DNA of 64,000 bases from Amycolatopsis jejuensis (GCF_000717335.1 NZ_JNYZ01000011.1:372001-436000), one strand, 5' to 3'. Shown: positions 50,280-59,220, counted from the first letter of the stretch. The notes: generated by a model from the sequence alone, not told the origin. Translations and numbers: made by a program.

Positions 50280-51943
50280 CGGGCCTCTTTCCCATCGGGA
50301 AACGGAAACCGGGCAGCGACCACGAATCCCCCGCCGACCTGCCCCTCGGCCACGAAGCTGCCACCGAACATCAACGCACGCTCCCGCATCCCGGCAATAC
50401 CGTAACCGGACCCGGCAGGTCCCGCCTGCCGGGCTTGTCCACCGGTCCCTTCGCCGGAACGCAGTCCTGGCGACCTGTCGTCCCCGACGCCCAACTCCCG
50501 CACCCGATCCTCAGCTCCCACAAGGTCTTCAGGGCGGGTCCCGCCGCCCGCACCAGCCGGTCTACGCATCTCCGCCGCCGAACCGTCCACTTCCGCGACC
50601 CGCGCGCCATCGCCGTTGATTTCAGGCACATCGGGGCCGGAACTCCCGCCATCCGCCCCACCCGCCGACGGCGCCCCTTCGCCGAGACCCCCGACGCCCG
50701 GCCCACCACCGGCACCGACCGAACGCATCCCGTCTCGGGAATCCCCGGCTTCCGGCTCGCTACTGGCACCCACCGAACTCATCCCATCGCCGGAATCCCC
50801 GGCATCCGTCCCATAACCGGCACCCACCGAACGCACCCCATCCCCGGAATCCCCAGCATCCGCCCCACCACCGGCACCCACCGAACGCACCTCGTCCCCA
50901 GGGCCTCTGCTCTCTGCCGGGCGGCCGCCGTCATTGCGGACCTCGATCAAAATCTCCCGGCCGCGGGCTCCGGAATTGCCGTAGTCCGCGGTGACCGTGC
51001 ACCGCGCGCCGACCGGTGCGTGTTTGAGCACGTTGGTGAGTGCTTCCTGGACGATCCGGTGCGCCGTCATTGCCGCGCCGGGTGGTACGTCGGCGGTGTC
51101 GCCCTTGACGGTCAGCTCCGCCTCCAGTCCGGCGGCGCGGACTTGGGTGACCAGCTCGTCCAGAGTGTCCACTGTGGGCTGTGGTGCCGTGCCGGTCTCG
51201 GCTTCCCGCAGGACTCCGAGGATGCTGCGGAGTTCCGTGATCGCAGTCCGGCCGGTGACGCCGATCGTGCGCAGCGCTGCGTCGACCGCGACGGGATCGC
51301 GTGCGCCGAGCAGCCGCGCGCCTTCGGACTGCATGACCATCGTGGCCACGGCGTGCGCGACGATGTCATGCATCTCGCGGGCGATCCGCGTGCGCTCCTC
51401 GGCGACCGCGGCCCGGGCGAGGGCGTCGCGGCGTTCTTCGGCGTCGCGGGCGTGCGCGCGTGCGTCGGCGAGTTGCTGCAGCCGGATGCTGGCCGCCTCG
51501 CCCATCGCTACCGCGGCGATCAAGATGCCGGTGAGCATGAGGAAGAGGATGAGCCAGATCGTCGACCCCAGGTCGCCGGCCCAGAACACGAACAAGACTT
51601 CCGCCGCGACGACGCCGCCCCACGTCACGACCGCACGCCCGTGCAGGACGACCGAGTAGATCACGACGGCCAGCGCAAGATTCGCGGGCATCATCTTCCC
51701 GGCCAACGGCAACGGCAACAGGATCTGCACGAGCAGAGTGCCGAGTGAAACCAGCATCGCCGCAACGGGAGCCTTACGCCGCACGAAAACCGGCGCCACC
51801 AACACGACTCCCAGCACCGCGATCGCCCACTGCTTTTCCCGCGAGAAAAGCACGCTCAACACGGAAAACCCACCGAGCACGACGACGATCAGCACGTCAG
51901 TGGCCAACGGCCTTGCCCCGGTCCACTCGAAGAACCTGCGCAT
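50276..51943 (-). CDS. NarL-type sensor histidine kinase with expanded ATPase insert
   Basis: 555 residues; relatives are usually about 380-420. Four to six N-terminal membrane helices, then the HisKA_3 dimerisation region with phosphoacceptor His in IAREMHDIVAHAVATMVMQ, N-box VQEALTNVLKHAP, and an ATPase G1-like NDGGRPA. Instead of passing quickly to the G2 box, about 160 low-complexity Gly/Asp/Ser/Arg residues intervene before GYGIAGMRERALMFGG. Within them an 18-residue unit (SVGAGGGADAGDSGDGVR-like) repeats about four times. The insert lies where the ATP lid should be, so the kinase may be slowed or tuned by it. Partner regulator overlaps downstream. Confidence 0.92.
   Translation of the reverse strand: MRRFFEWTGARPLATDVLIVVVLGGFSVLSVLFSREKQWAIAVLGVVLVAPVFVRRKAPVAAMLVSLGTLLVQILLPLPLAGKMMPANLALAVVIYSVVLHGRAVVTWGGVVAAEVLFVFWAGDLGSTIWLILFLMLTGILIAAVAMGEAASIRLQQLADARAHARDAEERRDALARAAVAEERTRIAREMHDIVAHAVATMVMQSEGARLLGARDPVAVDAALRTIGVTGRTAITELRSILGVLREAETGTAPQPTVDTLDELVTQVRAAGLEAELTVKGDTADVPPGAAMTAHRIVQEALTNVLKHAPVGARCTVTADYGNSGARGREILIEVRNDGGRPAESRGPGDEVRSVGAGGGADAGDSGDGVRSVGAGYGTDAGDSGDGMSSVGASSEPEAGDSRDGMRSVGAGGGPGVGGLGEGAPSAGGADGGSSGPDVPEINGDGARVAEVDGSAAEMRRPAGAGGGTRPEDLVGAEDRVRELGVGDDRSPGLRSGEGTGGQARQAGPAGSGYGIAGMRERALMFGGSFVAEGQVGGGFVVAARFPFPDGKEAR
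50666..50881. repeat. 54-base minisatellite inside the histidine kinase gene
   Basis: Four in-frame units of exactly 54 bases (50666-50719, 50720-50773, 50774-50827, 50828-50881) plus a partial unit after 50882. Units 2-4 are clearly related; unit 1 is more diverged. Being a multiple of three, changes in copy number keep the frame, so strain-to-strain length variation in the kinase is expected. Confidence 0.9.
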
Positions 51944-51946
51944 TGG

Positions 51947-52498
51947 CTACCCGCCTGCCAAAGTGGCACTGCTGCTTCGGGTGCGACGGCCGCGGCAGGC
52001 GCGTCGTGGCCCGGCGAGGGTGACGGATCGGACGGCTGGGGACCGGGCAAGGTCGGCGGCGCCGGTCTGGGGTGCGGGGCCGTCGAGGTGACCACGCCGA
52101 CCCCGCGCCGGCAAGTCCGAAGTGGACGGATCCGCCGACGCACCGTTGCGGTTGCCCGCCGACTGTTCCGTGTGGACTGTCCCGGGCGGAATGGCCAGCC
52201 GGGTGGTGGGCTCGGTCATCGTTGCTCCGCGAGGGGCGGTTGGTCCGGTGGCGCTCAGGCCGGTCGCGACGTCCGGTGGCGGTGAGGCGGGTCGCGACGT
52301 CCGGTTGCGCAGGGGTCGGCAGATCAGGACCAGCCAGCCGCGCGCCGGTCGGCAGATCGGGACCAGCCAGCCGCGCGCCGGTCGGCAGAACGGGACCAGC
52401 CAGCTGCGCACCGGTCGGCAGATCGAGACCAGCCAGCCGCCCAGCAATCGGCAGGTCAGGCCCGGGTCTCGGAACCTCGGCGACGACTGCGGGCTCAT
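51947..52498 (-). CDS. Questionable hypothetical protein upstream of the kinase
   Basis: An open frame of 183 codons from an ATG preceded by AGGAGG with good spacing, ending three bases before the kinase start. The first 60 residues are Cys/Arg/Trp-rich and come from 33-base DNA repeats (unit like CRPARGWLVPI). The remaining part, from an internal ATG at 52219 that also has a GGAG site (MTEPTTRLAIPPG), is Thr/Ala/Arg-rich with moderately G/C-biased third positions. No family recognised. It could be a real small operon leader gene of about 90 residues or spurious. Confidence 0.3.
   Translation of the reverse strand: MSPQSSPRFRDPGLTCRLLGGWLVSICRPVRSWLVPFCRPARGWLVPICRPARGWLVLICRPLRNRTSRPASPPPDVATGLSATGPTAPRGATMTEPTTRLAIPPGTVHTEQSAGNRNGASADPSTSDLPARGRRGHLDGPAPQTGAADLARSPAVRSVTLAGPRRACRGRRTRSSSATLAGG
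52314..52445. repeat. 33-base tandem repeat
   Basis: Four consecutive units of 33 bases starting GGTCGGCAGA at 52314, 52347, 52380 and 52413. Units 1 and 2 differ at one base; units 3 and 4 carry more changes. It lies in the otherwise gene-poor 51944-52627 stretch between the kinase and the DUF2079 gene. At its left, GTCGCGACGTCCGGT also occurs twice (near 52263 and 52290). Confidence 0.9.
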
Positions 52499-52592
52499 GC
52501 GGGGTCCTCCTGCGGGTGGACCCTGATCCTCTTCGTGCAGGACCGGGTGCGGCCGTCGATCGGACGTTTTCCCGCCGTCGATCTTACACCGT

Positions 52593-52607
52593 GTTACAGG
52601 ACGTAAC
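52593..52607. promoter_or_regulatory. Short palindrome before the DUF2079 gene
   Basis: GTTACAGGACGTAAC (5-base arms, 5-base spacer), 21 bases upstream of the DUF2079 ATG in a locally AT-richer segment. It may be an operator overlapping the promoter. Evidence is only symmetry and position. Confidence 0.35.
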
Positions 52608-52627
52608 TGCCTGACACGGAGGGGTCC

Positions 52628-54085
52628 ATGATCGAGTCGGAAACCCGGTCTGCGGTGCCCGGTGGGGAAGCGCAGGGTGGTACTGCGCACAGCAGCAACC
52701 GTGTGGGTGGCGGTGGCCGGCGGGGGTTGCCCTATCTGGTGGCGGGGGTTGCGTTCGTCATCTATGCCGTCTGGTCGGTCACCTTGCAGCGGACCTTTCA
52801 GACCACCGGCCTCGATCTCGGGCTTTTCGAGCAGGCGGTGCGGTCCTATGCCGAGGGGCAGTGGCCGGTATCGGACCTCAAGATGCCCGGCTACCCGCTG
52901 CTCGGGGATCACTTCTCGCCCATCCTGGCCGTGCTCGCGCCGTTCTATCTGCTGTGGCCCTCGGCGGTGACGTTGCTGGTCGCGCAGGCTGCGTTGATTG
53001 CGGTGTCGGCGATTCCGGTGACCCGGGTCGCGGTCGGGGTACTCGGGCGGAATGCGGGGCTCGCGGTGGCGGCCGGGTACGTGCTGTCGGCCGGGCTCGT
53101 GCGGACGATCACCTGCGACTTCCACGAGGTCTGCTTCGCCGTGCCGCTGCTCGCGTTCGCGGTGGAGCGGCTCTACCGTCGCCAGTGGGGCGCGGCGGTC
53201 GCCTGGGCGGCGCCGCTCGTGCTCGTGAAGGAAGACCTGCCGATGACGATTGCGGCGATCGGGGTCTACCTCGTGTGGCAAGGGCAGCGGCGGCTCGGCT
53301 GGGCGACCGTCGCGGCCGGGGTGCTCACCACCGGACTGATCATGAAGGTGGTGCTTCCGGCCATCAACAGCCGCGGCGGTTACGCCTACGGGGACAAGCT
53401 TTCGCACCTCGCACCCTTCGACGGGATCGGCATGAAGCTGCTGACCCTGACCGTGCTCCTCGCGCCCACCGCATTCGTCGCGCTGCGCTCGCCACTCGTG
53501 ATCCTGGTGATCCCGACCCTCGGGTGGCGGATGATCTCGGACTTCACCTTCTACTGGACTCCCTCGTTCTACTACGACGCCGTGCTCATCCCCATCGTCT
53601 TCCTCGCCGCCCTCGACGGCATCACCCGCATGCGGCGGCCGTGGCCACGCCGGGCCGTGCCGATCTGCGCAGTGGTCGCGGCGATCGGCGCGACGACCGT
53701 CTGGATGGTGCACGACAACCAGCCGCGCTGGACCACTGCGCAGCAGGCTGCCGCGGACCAGATCCTCACCCGCATCCCGGACGGCGCCACCGTCGCCGCG
53801 GCCAACCGGCTGGCGCCGCACCTGACGAGCAGGCACCGCGTGCTCTTCTACCCGACCTACCCCAACCAGGCCGAACGTCCGGAGTGGATTGCCGCGACCA
53901 AACCGGAGAAAGCCTGGCCGCTGAGCGTGTCCGAGCAGGCCGACCTCCTCAAGCGGCTGCAGGAAACGGACTACACCATGGTCGCCGAGAACAGCACTGT
54001 CCTGCTGCTGCAACGGAAAACCGATCAACCGGCGTCGGTGACCGTGCCGGTGACGTCGACCTCGGGACTCACCTCCTCCGGATAG
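52628..54085 (+). CDS. DUF2079-family membrane protein
   Basis: 485-residue polytopic protein with about ten hydrophobic segments. The early luminal motif TTGLDLGLFEQAVRSYAEG and GDHFSPILAVLAPFYLLWP are diagnostic of DUF2079, a group with GT-C-glycosyltransferase-like architecture. The C-terminal soluble part (ILTRIPDGATVAAANRLAPH onward) is extracytoplasmic. A role in transferring sugars from lipid carriers is suspected for the family but unproven. Its last 61 bases overlap the convergent secreted-hydrolase gene. Confidence 0.88.
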   Translation: MIESETRSAVPGGEAQGGTAHSSNRVGGGGRRGLPYLVAGVAFVIYAVWSVTLQRTFQTTGLDLGLFEQAVRSYAEGQWPVSDLKMPGYPLLGDHFSPILAVLAPFYLLWPSAVTLLVAQAALIAVSAIPVTRVAVGVLGRNAGLAVAAGYVLSAGLVRTITCDFHEVCFAVPLLAFAVERLYRRQWGAAVAWAAPLVLVKEDLPMTIAAIGVYLVWQGQRRLGWATVAAGVLTTGLIMKVVLPAINSRGGYAYGDKLSHLAPFDGIGMKLLTLTVLLAPTAFVALRSPLVILVIPTLGWRMISDFTFYWTPSFYYDAVLIPIVFLAALDGITRMRRPWPRRAVPICAVVAAIGATTVWMVHDNQPRWTTAQQAAADQILTRIPDGATVAAANRLAPHLTSRHRVLFYPTYPNQAERPEWIAATKPEKAWPLSVSEQADLLKRLQETDYTMVAENSTVLLLQRKTDQPASVTVPVTSTSGLTSSG

Positions 54086-56715
54086 CTGGTGACATGCAGT
54101 TTCACGTGCTTGGCGGGATCGGCACCGGCGTGCCGCAGGGTCGGCAGGACCAGGTCCACGCTCGACGATCCCGCCGGGATGACCGCGTCGAACTGCAGCC
54201 CGTCCGACAGCTTCTCCGCGGGCAACGGGGCGCGGCGGAACCGCTTCAGCCACTCCGGGTCGACGTCCGTGGTGAGCAGTTCCGGCCCCGACGCGGGCAC
54301 CATCGCCGTCGCGATGATCGGGACCTCCGCGTCGGCCACCTCGGACAGGGCCACGTGCCAGGTGAGCGCTCCGCCTTCGGCCACCGACACGCTCGCCGGG
54401 CTGACCGTGACCTTCGGCGGCCGATCGTCGTTCCGCACGTTCACGTCGCCCTCGTACGCCCCCACCACAACGCCGCGGGTGGCTTTGACATCGGCGAATA
54501 TCCGGTAGTCCGAGCTCCACCGGGTGTTGCCGGTGATCGTGGCCGGGATGTCGACGGTGTGTTGCCCAGGCGCAAGCGAGACCTCCTGGTACGTCCACTC
54601 CTCCCCGGCCTGCGGCGTCGAAGCTGCCCGGAAGACCCGCAGGTCACCACCACCGTCCCCGGTGACGGTGACCGGGATCCGGTACGTCTTCTCGCCGGAA
54701 TCGCCCTCGTCCACCGAAATGGTGCCCAGGTCCACGCGGGTCAACGGCGCCGGATCCGGGTCCGGCAGGCCCGGCCGCCAGGTGTACGCGTCCAGCAGCC
54801 ACGCCTCGGCACCGGCCGTGCGGGACACGAACTCCAAACCGGCCAGATCGAGATGCGGCGGCAGCGGCACCCGGACCTCCTGACCCCAGTACGAGAACGC
54901 CCTTTCCCTCCCCGGCAACCCGGTGACCGTGACCGAACCGAGCGCGGTCCGCCTGCCGCCGGGATCGACGGCCGCCACCTCGTACGACTGGGCAGGAGCG
55001 CTCTGCGGCGCGATGATCCGCATCGTCAGCGCTCGTGCGCCGGCGGCGGGAACCGGGCCGGGCAACCGGATCACCGCGGGGCCACCGCCGCGCAGGTGCA
55101 CTGCCGTCCGGGTGGGATCGGGCGCCGTACTGAGGCCGACGAAGTGCGGAGACTTGAGGCCCACCTCGTCGCTGAGACACCGTTTCTCCGGACCGAGATT
55201 CCCCGGACCCGGTTTCTCCGGACCGACCTGCCGGCACACGTCCGCGCTGCCGCTCACCTGAGTGGCCGATCCCGGGACCAGAACCGGCTTCCGCGCGCCA
55301 CCCAAAGCATGGCTGAACACGTGCGCCGGATCGGCGGACGGCGCTCGTACACCCGAACCGTCAAGCAACGGCTGTACCCGCAGATCGTGCTCCTGGAACA
55401 GATGTGCGGCCGCCGCGACGTAGGTGGCACCGACGGCGCGCTGTTGTGCGTCGGTGAGGCGCCCCGCCGCGCCGGGTGAGCAGTTCGGGTCGGGTTTCTC
55501 GGGCCGCATGTCGTCGTGGGCCGGCGCCACGGCCAGGCCCGGGGTCCACTCGGCGTTGAAGTAGTTGTGGTTCGCGCCGCCGATGTAGAGCGCGCTGTGC
55601 AATGCCTTGTCCCGGCTGACGCCGCGGGCCGCGTCGATGTATTGCTGTCCCTGCAGATCCGCGACATCCCCGTCGCACGCCGGAAGGAGCGTGACCGACG
55701 GTACGTCCGGCGCCGGGTTCATCCCGAACGCCGTGGGCGCGATCAAGACGGTGCCCCGGATCTTCCACCGGACCGGGCCGGTGAACCCGGTGTCCCCCGG
55801 CGGCGGGTACAGGCTGTCCAGCGCCGCCCGGTTCACCCCTTCCCCTCCCCGGGAATGCCCGGCCAGCAGGACGTTCGACAGATCGGCGATCGGCGCGTCC
55901 CGCACGATCCCCGGCGCCGACGGGCGTGCGCCACCCGACCAGTCCGCCCACCGCGCGAGATGCCGCCGAACGAGCGAGGACCGCGCTTGCGCACCCCCGT
56001 CCTGCACCGCGAAGTCGAGCGCATTGATGGCGTTCGCGGCGATCGACACCGTGACATATCCCTGTGACGCCAGCAGTTCCTGCGTCTGCAGGTAACCGCG
56101 ATGGCTCGGGATCGGCAGGCTGCCCACCGGGCACGGCCACGTAGTGGGGACGTCGGGCTTGTCCGGGTAGTAGCACGGCGCATGCCTGCCGTGCAGGAAC
56201 AGCACCAGCGGCCGGACACCGACCGCATGCTTGGGCGCCACCACGACGCCCTGCATCTCGATCGGCCCGTCAAGCCCCGGCAGCCGCACCGGATCGAGCG
56301 AGTACTCGCCCTTGATCGTCTCGTAGTGCCCCGGTTTACCCGGATCTGTGGCACTCGCGGGCAAACCCGGCGGCACCGCCGGTACCTGATTCGACGTCGC
56401 CGCCGGCGGGGGTTGCCGCGGCTGGCCGCCGACCCGCGCCTCCAGCCCACGTACGTCCCGGATCCCGGCTGCAGGCAACGAAAACGTGCGCTGGTCCTGC
56501 GCCGGCTGCGCCCGGCCGAGCAGCCTGCCGCCGGACCAGAACTCCACCCCGGCATCGCCGAACAGCGGCTTCGGCGCCGTCCAGACCACCTTGCCACCGG
56601 TCACCTGCCACTCCGGCGGCCCCGGCGGAGGGGACGGCGCAGCAGCAGCGGGCTGGACCATTGCCAGCACCAGCAACACTGCCATCACCACCGACGGCAC
56701 GAACCTCGACCCCAT
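54025..56715 (-). CDS. Large secreted alpha/beta hydrolase with Calx-beta-like repeats
   Basis: 896 residues. A Sec signal peptide (MGSRFVPSVVMAVLLVLAMV then Ala-rich cleavage site) is followed by a short beta domain. Next is an alpha/beta hydrolase core: PLVLFLHGRHAPCYYPDKPD (HG motif) and the nucleophile elbow LLAGHSRGGEGVNRA near residue 290; ALYIGGANHNYFN likely holds the His. The C-terminal 350 residues are beta-rich, with Calx-beta-like patterns such as TISVDEGDSGEKTYRIPVTV and PASVSVAEGGALTWHVALSE. It probably acts on an extracellular ester. The start follows GGAGGGAG. It is convergent with DUF2079, overlapping it by 61 bases. Confidence 0.85.
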   Translation of the reverse strand: MGSRFVPSVVMAVLLVLAMVQPAAAAPSPPPGPPEWQVTGGKVVWTAPKPLFGDAGVEFWSGGRLLGRAQPAQDQRTFSLPAAGIRDVRGLEARVGGQPRQPPPAATSNQVPAVPPGLPASATDPGKPGHYETIKGEYSLDPVRLPGLDGPIEMQGVVVAPKHAVGVRPLVLFLHGRHAPCYYPDKPDVPTTWPCPVGSLPIPSHRGYLQTQELLASQGYVTVSIAANAINALDFAVQDGGAQARSSLVRRHLARWADWSGGARPSAPGIVRDAPIADLSNVLLAGHSRGGEGVNRAALDSLYPPPGDTGFTGPVRWKIRGTVLIAPTAFGMNPAPDVPSVTLLPACDGDVADLQGQQYIDAARGVSRDKALHSALYIGGANHNYFNAEWTPGLAVAPAHDDMRPEKPDPNCSPGAAGRLTDAQQRAVGATYVAAAAHLFQEHDLRVQPLLDGSGVRAPSADPAHVFSHALGGARKPVLVPGSATQVSGSADVCRQVGPEKPGPGNLGPEKRCLSDEVGLKSPHFVGLSTAPDPTRTAVHLRGGGPAVIRLPGPVPAAGARALTMRIIAPQSAPAQSYEVAAVDPGGRRTALGSVTVTGLPGRERAFSYWGQEVRVPLPPHLDLAGLEFVSRTAGAEAWLLDAYTWRPGLPDPDPAPLTRVDLGTISVDEGDSGEKTYRIPVTVTGDGGGDLRVFRAASTPQAGEEWTYQEVSLAPGQHTVDIPATITGNTRWSSDYRIFADVKATRGVVVGAYEGDVNVRNDDRPPKVTVSPASVSVAEGGALTWHVALSEVADAEVPIIATAMVPASGPELLTTDVDPEWLKRFRRAPLPAEKLSDGLQFDAVIPAGSSSVDLVLPTLRHAGADPAKHVKLHVTSYPEEVSPEVDVTGTVTDAG

Positions 56716-56861
56716 CTGGGTGCTCCCTCCCCGGACACTCAGTCCTTTCTACCGGCTCCGGCGCCCGCCCGACCAGTGATCGATCCGGGCACCACGCCAT
56801 CGGGGTAGACGCGCCACCTCCGTTTCAGGTTCTCGATCCGCGAAATTGCCCCAGAAAAGTT

Positions 56862-57890
56862 TCAACTGCCCCACACCGCACCGAAAACGCGCAGGAAGTT
56901 GCCGCCCAGAATGCCCTTCATCTCCTCGGAAGTGAACCCGCTCGCGGCGATGGCCTCGGTGACCGCCGGAAGGTTGAGCACACTCGAACCCCCTCGGGCA
57001 CAACGGGTTTCGTAGGTGTACCAGTCCCCCATCCGACCCGTCACCGACTGGTACCGGCCGGACCCGCGGCTCGAGTTCCGGGTCCACTCCTCGAGGTCCG
57101 CACTCTCGTTGTGGTCCGTCCCGATGCCGACGTGCTCCGGCCCGATCAGGTCGGCGACGTACTTGACGTGCGTGACGAAATCGCCGACGTCCGGCCACCG
57201 GTCGAACCGAAGCATCGGCGACCACAACGCCAGCCCGATCACGCCGCCCCGCGCGGCGAGCGCACGCAGATGTCCGTCGGTTTTGTTGCGCGGGCTCGGA
57301 TGCAGCGCCCGCGCGTTCGCATGGGTGATGACCACCGGGTGCGCGGACGCGTCGATCGCCTCCCGCGTGGTGCGATCACCGCAATGCGAGATGTCGACGA
57401 CCATCCGCAGCCGGTTCATCTCCTCGATCGCGTCGCGCCCGGCCACGCTCAGCCCGGCGTCCGCAGGCTCGGCCGCGCCGTCGCCGTAAAGGTTGCGCTC
57501 GTTGTAGGTAAGCTGGCAGATCCGCACGTTCAGCTCCGACAGCACCCGGATCGCGAACTTCCCCGGATGCGCCGGACGCAGGTTCTGCGGGCCGAGGATC
57601 ACCGCGACCCGTCCGGTCCGCTTCGCCTCGGCGATGTCCGCCACGCGGCGGACCAGCAGCAGCCGGTCGGCGTGCCGCTCGATCACCTCCAGCCCCGCGG
57701 CGATTTCCGCCAGCGCGGCCTCGAATTCCGCGTGTGGACTGCACACCGTCCAGTTGACCGCCGTGACGCCCGCCGCCGTCATCCGCTCGATCTGCGCCTC
57801 GTCCATCCGCGGCGCGATCGAAGCGTCGACGACGATTGCGTCCCGATAGAGGTCCGTCGTGCTGACCGTTTCCTGTGCACTGACTGCCAT
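56862..57890 (-). CDS. M19 (renal dipeptidase) family protein with altered metal site
   Basis: 342-residue TIM-barrel protein of the membrane-dipeptidase family. Second-half motifs are present: VVDISHCGDRTTREAI, ITHANARALHPSPRNKTDGH, GGVIGLALWSP and VGIGTDHNESAD. But the first metal motif, normally DgHnD near the N-terminus, reads VVDASIAPRMDE, and the usual EG(G) Glu region reads ILGPQNLRP. A standard binuclear zinc centre therefore looks impossible; a single-metal or different hydrolase is more likely. ATG 57890 follows AAGGAG. It is divergent from the enolase-superfamily gene. Confidence 0.85.
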   Translation of the reverse strand: MAVSAQETVSTTDLYRDAIVVDASIAPRMDEAQIERMTAAGVTAVNWTVCSPHAEFEAALAEIAAGLEVIERHADRLLLVRRVADIAEAKRTGRVAVILGPQNLRPAHPGKFAIRVLSELNVRICQLTYNERNLYGDGAAEPADAGLSVAGRDAIEEMNRLRMVVDISHCGDRTTREAIDASAHPVVITHANARALHPSPRNKTDGHLRALAARGGVIGLALWSPMLRFDRWPDVGDFVTHVKYVADLIGPEHVGIGTDHNESADLEEWTRNSSRGSGRYQSVTGRMGDWYTYETRCARGGSSVLNLPAVTEAIAASGFTSEEMKGILGGNFLRVFGAVWGS

Positions 57891-57969
57891 CGTGCGCTCC
57901 TTCTGCGATCGACACCCGAGCCAGCCGTGAAGATCCGCGGCGAACACTTCCGCGACACTCGGCCGCCAC

Positions 57970-57993
57970 CTAATATGTTAGTTGAATCCTAGG
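57970..57993. promoter_or_regulatory. AT-rich operator-like palindromes between M19 and enolase-family genes
   Basis: CTAATATGTTAG (57970-57981, 4-base arms) followed by CCTAGG (57988-57993) and a related CCTAGA at 58003. The 57968-58020 segment is strikingly AT-rich for this genome and lies in the divergent promoter region, so it is a probable promoter/operator zone. No regulator gene is adjacent in the window. Confidence 0.5.
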
Positions 57994-58085
57994 TGTATTT
58001 CTCCTAGAGTGCAAGAACTTCCCCCGCTGCATGGACCGCACCCGCGGTCCATGCCCGCATTCCGGCACGAGAGGCAGGATCACGC

Positions 58086-59213
58086 ATGAAGATCGTCGGA
58101 GCCCGTCTGCACCTGACCCGGATCCCCACGAGCCGCAGCCACAAGATGGCGATCGGCACCACGCGGTACCAGGAATCGGTGTTCCTCGAGGTGCGCACCG
58201 ACGAGGGGGTGTCCGGCTGGGGCGAGGCACCGCACATGGTCGGGCATTCGCACGCCGGCGAAACCCAGGACACTGTCGCCCTGCAGCTGCGCGACCGGCT
58301 GGTACCGGCCGTCCTCGGCAAAGACCCTTTCGCCATCGAAGAAGTCCGGGCGGTCATGGACAGGACGCTGCCCCGGAACCCGCGCGCGAAAAGTGCCGTC
58401 GAGATGGCGTTGTACGACCTGGCCGGCACCGCGCTCGGCGTGCCGGTGTACCAGCTGCTCGGCGGGCTCGTGCGGCCCGGAATCCCGCTGAGCTGGTCGC
58501 TCGGCATCATGCCGCTCGCCGAACTCTGTGCGGAGGCGGAGAAAATGGTTGCCCGCGGCTTCACGATCCTGAAGGTGAAGGTCGGTGCACGGGACAACGT
58601 CGACGACGACATCGCGGCCTTCGAGGCAGTGCGCGAGACCGTCGGCCCGGACGTCCGGATCCGCGCCGACGCCAACCAGGGTTACCAGGTCGGCGAGGCC
58701 GTCCGCGCAACACTCGCGATGGAGGAGTACGGCATCGAGTTCATGGAACAACCCGTGCACGCCGACGATCTCGCCGGGATGGCCGAGGTCCGCACGCGCG
58801 TCACCACGGAGATCATGGCCGACGAATCGGCCAACAGCCCGGAAGAAGTCCACCGCGTGGCCGAGGCCCGGGCCGCGTCGCTGATCAGCGTGTACATCAA
58901 CACCGGCGGCGGAATTTCGGCGGCCAAGCGGATGACCCACGTCGCCGAGGCGGCCGGGCTCCGCTGTTACGTCGGCGGGGCGCTCGAAGGCCCGGTCGCT
59001 GCGCGGGCGTGCCTGCACTTCGGCTGCTCGAGCCCCAGCGTGACGATGGGCGGCGAGCAGGCGGCCCAATTCCTGCTGACCGCGGAACTCGGGAGGGAAC
59101 CGATCGAATTCACCGGCGGACAGCTGATGGTCCCGCACACGCCCGGCCTCGGCGCCGCAGTGGACCCGGAAGTGCTTGCCGCCCACGAAATCGGCACCTT
59201 CACCGTGAGCTGA
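58086..59213 (+). CDS. Enolase-superfamily enzyme (mandelate racemase/muconate lactonising type)
   Basis: 375 residues with capping domain (1-130) and barrel. Metal ligands are Asp in IRADANQ, Glu in FMEQPV and Asp in IMADES, and the KxK motif is in ILKVKVGA near residue 160. On the other face, the strand that carries a catalytic Lys in muconate-lactonising and dipeptide-epimerase subgroups reads ISVYINTGGG without Lys, so only one face has an obvious base. Dehydration, or epimerisation with another residue, is possible. The divergent dipeptidase-like gene suggests a shared peptide or amide substrate. Confidence 0.88.
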   Translation: MKIVGARLHLTRIPTSRSHKMAIGTTRYQESVFLEVRTDEGVSGWGEAPHMVGHSHAGETQDTVALQLRDRLVPAVLGKDPFAIEEVRAVMDRTLPRNPRAKSAVEMALYDLAGTALGVPVYQLLGGLVRPGIPLSWSLGIMPLAELCAEAEKMVARGFTILKVKVGARDNVDDDIAAFEAVRETVGPDVRIRADANQGYQVGEAVRATLAMEEYGIEFMEQPVHADDLAGMAEVRTRVTTEIMADESANSPEEVHRVAEARAASLISVYINTGGGISAAKRMTHVAEAAGLRCYVGGALEGPVAARACLHFGCSSPSVTMGGEQAAQFLLTAELGREPIEFTGGQLMVPHTPGLGAAVDPEVLAAHEIGTFTVS

Positions 59214-59220
59214 ACCACGA

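Noticed and set aside
50435..51748. Plus-strand Thr/His/Pro-rich frame across the kinase
   Set aside because: Produced by the 54-base repeat read on the wrong strand; kinase motifs define the minus strand as coding.
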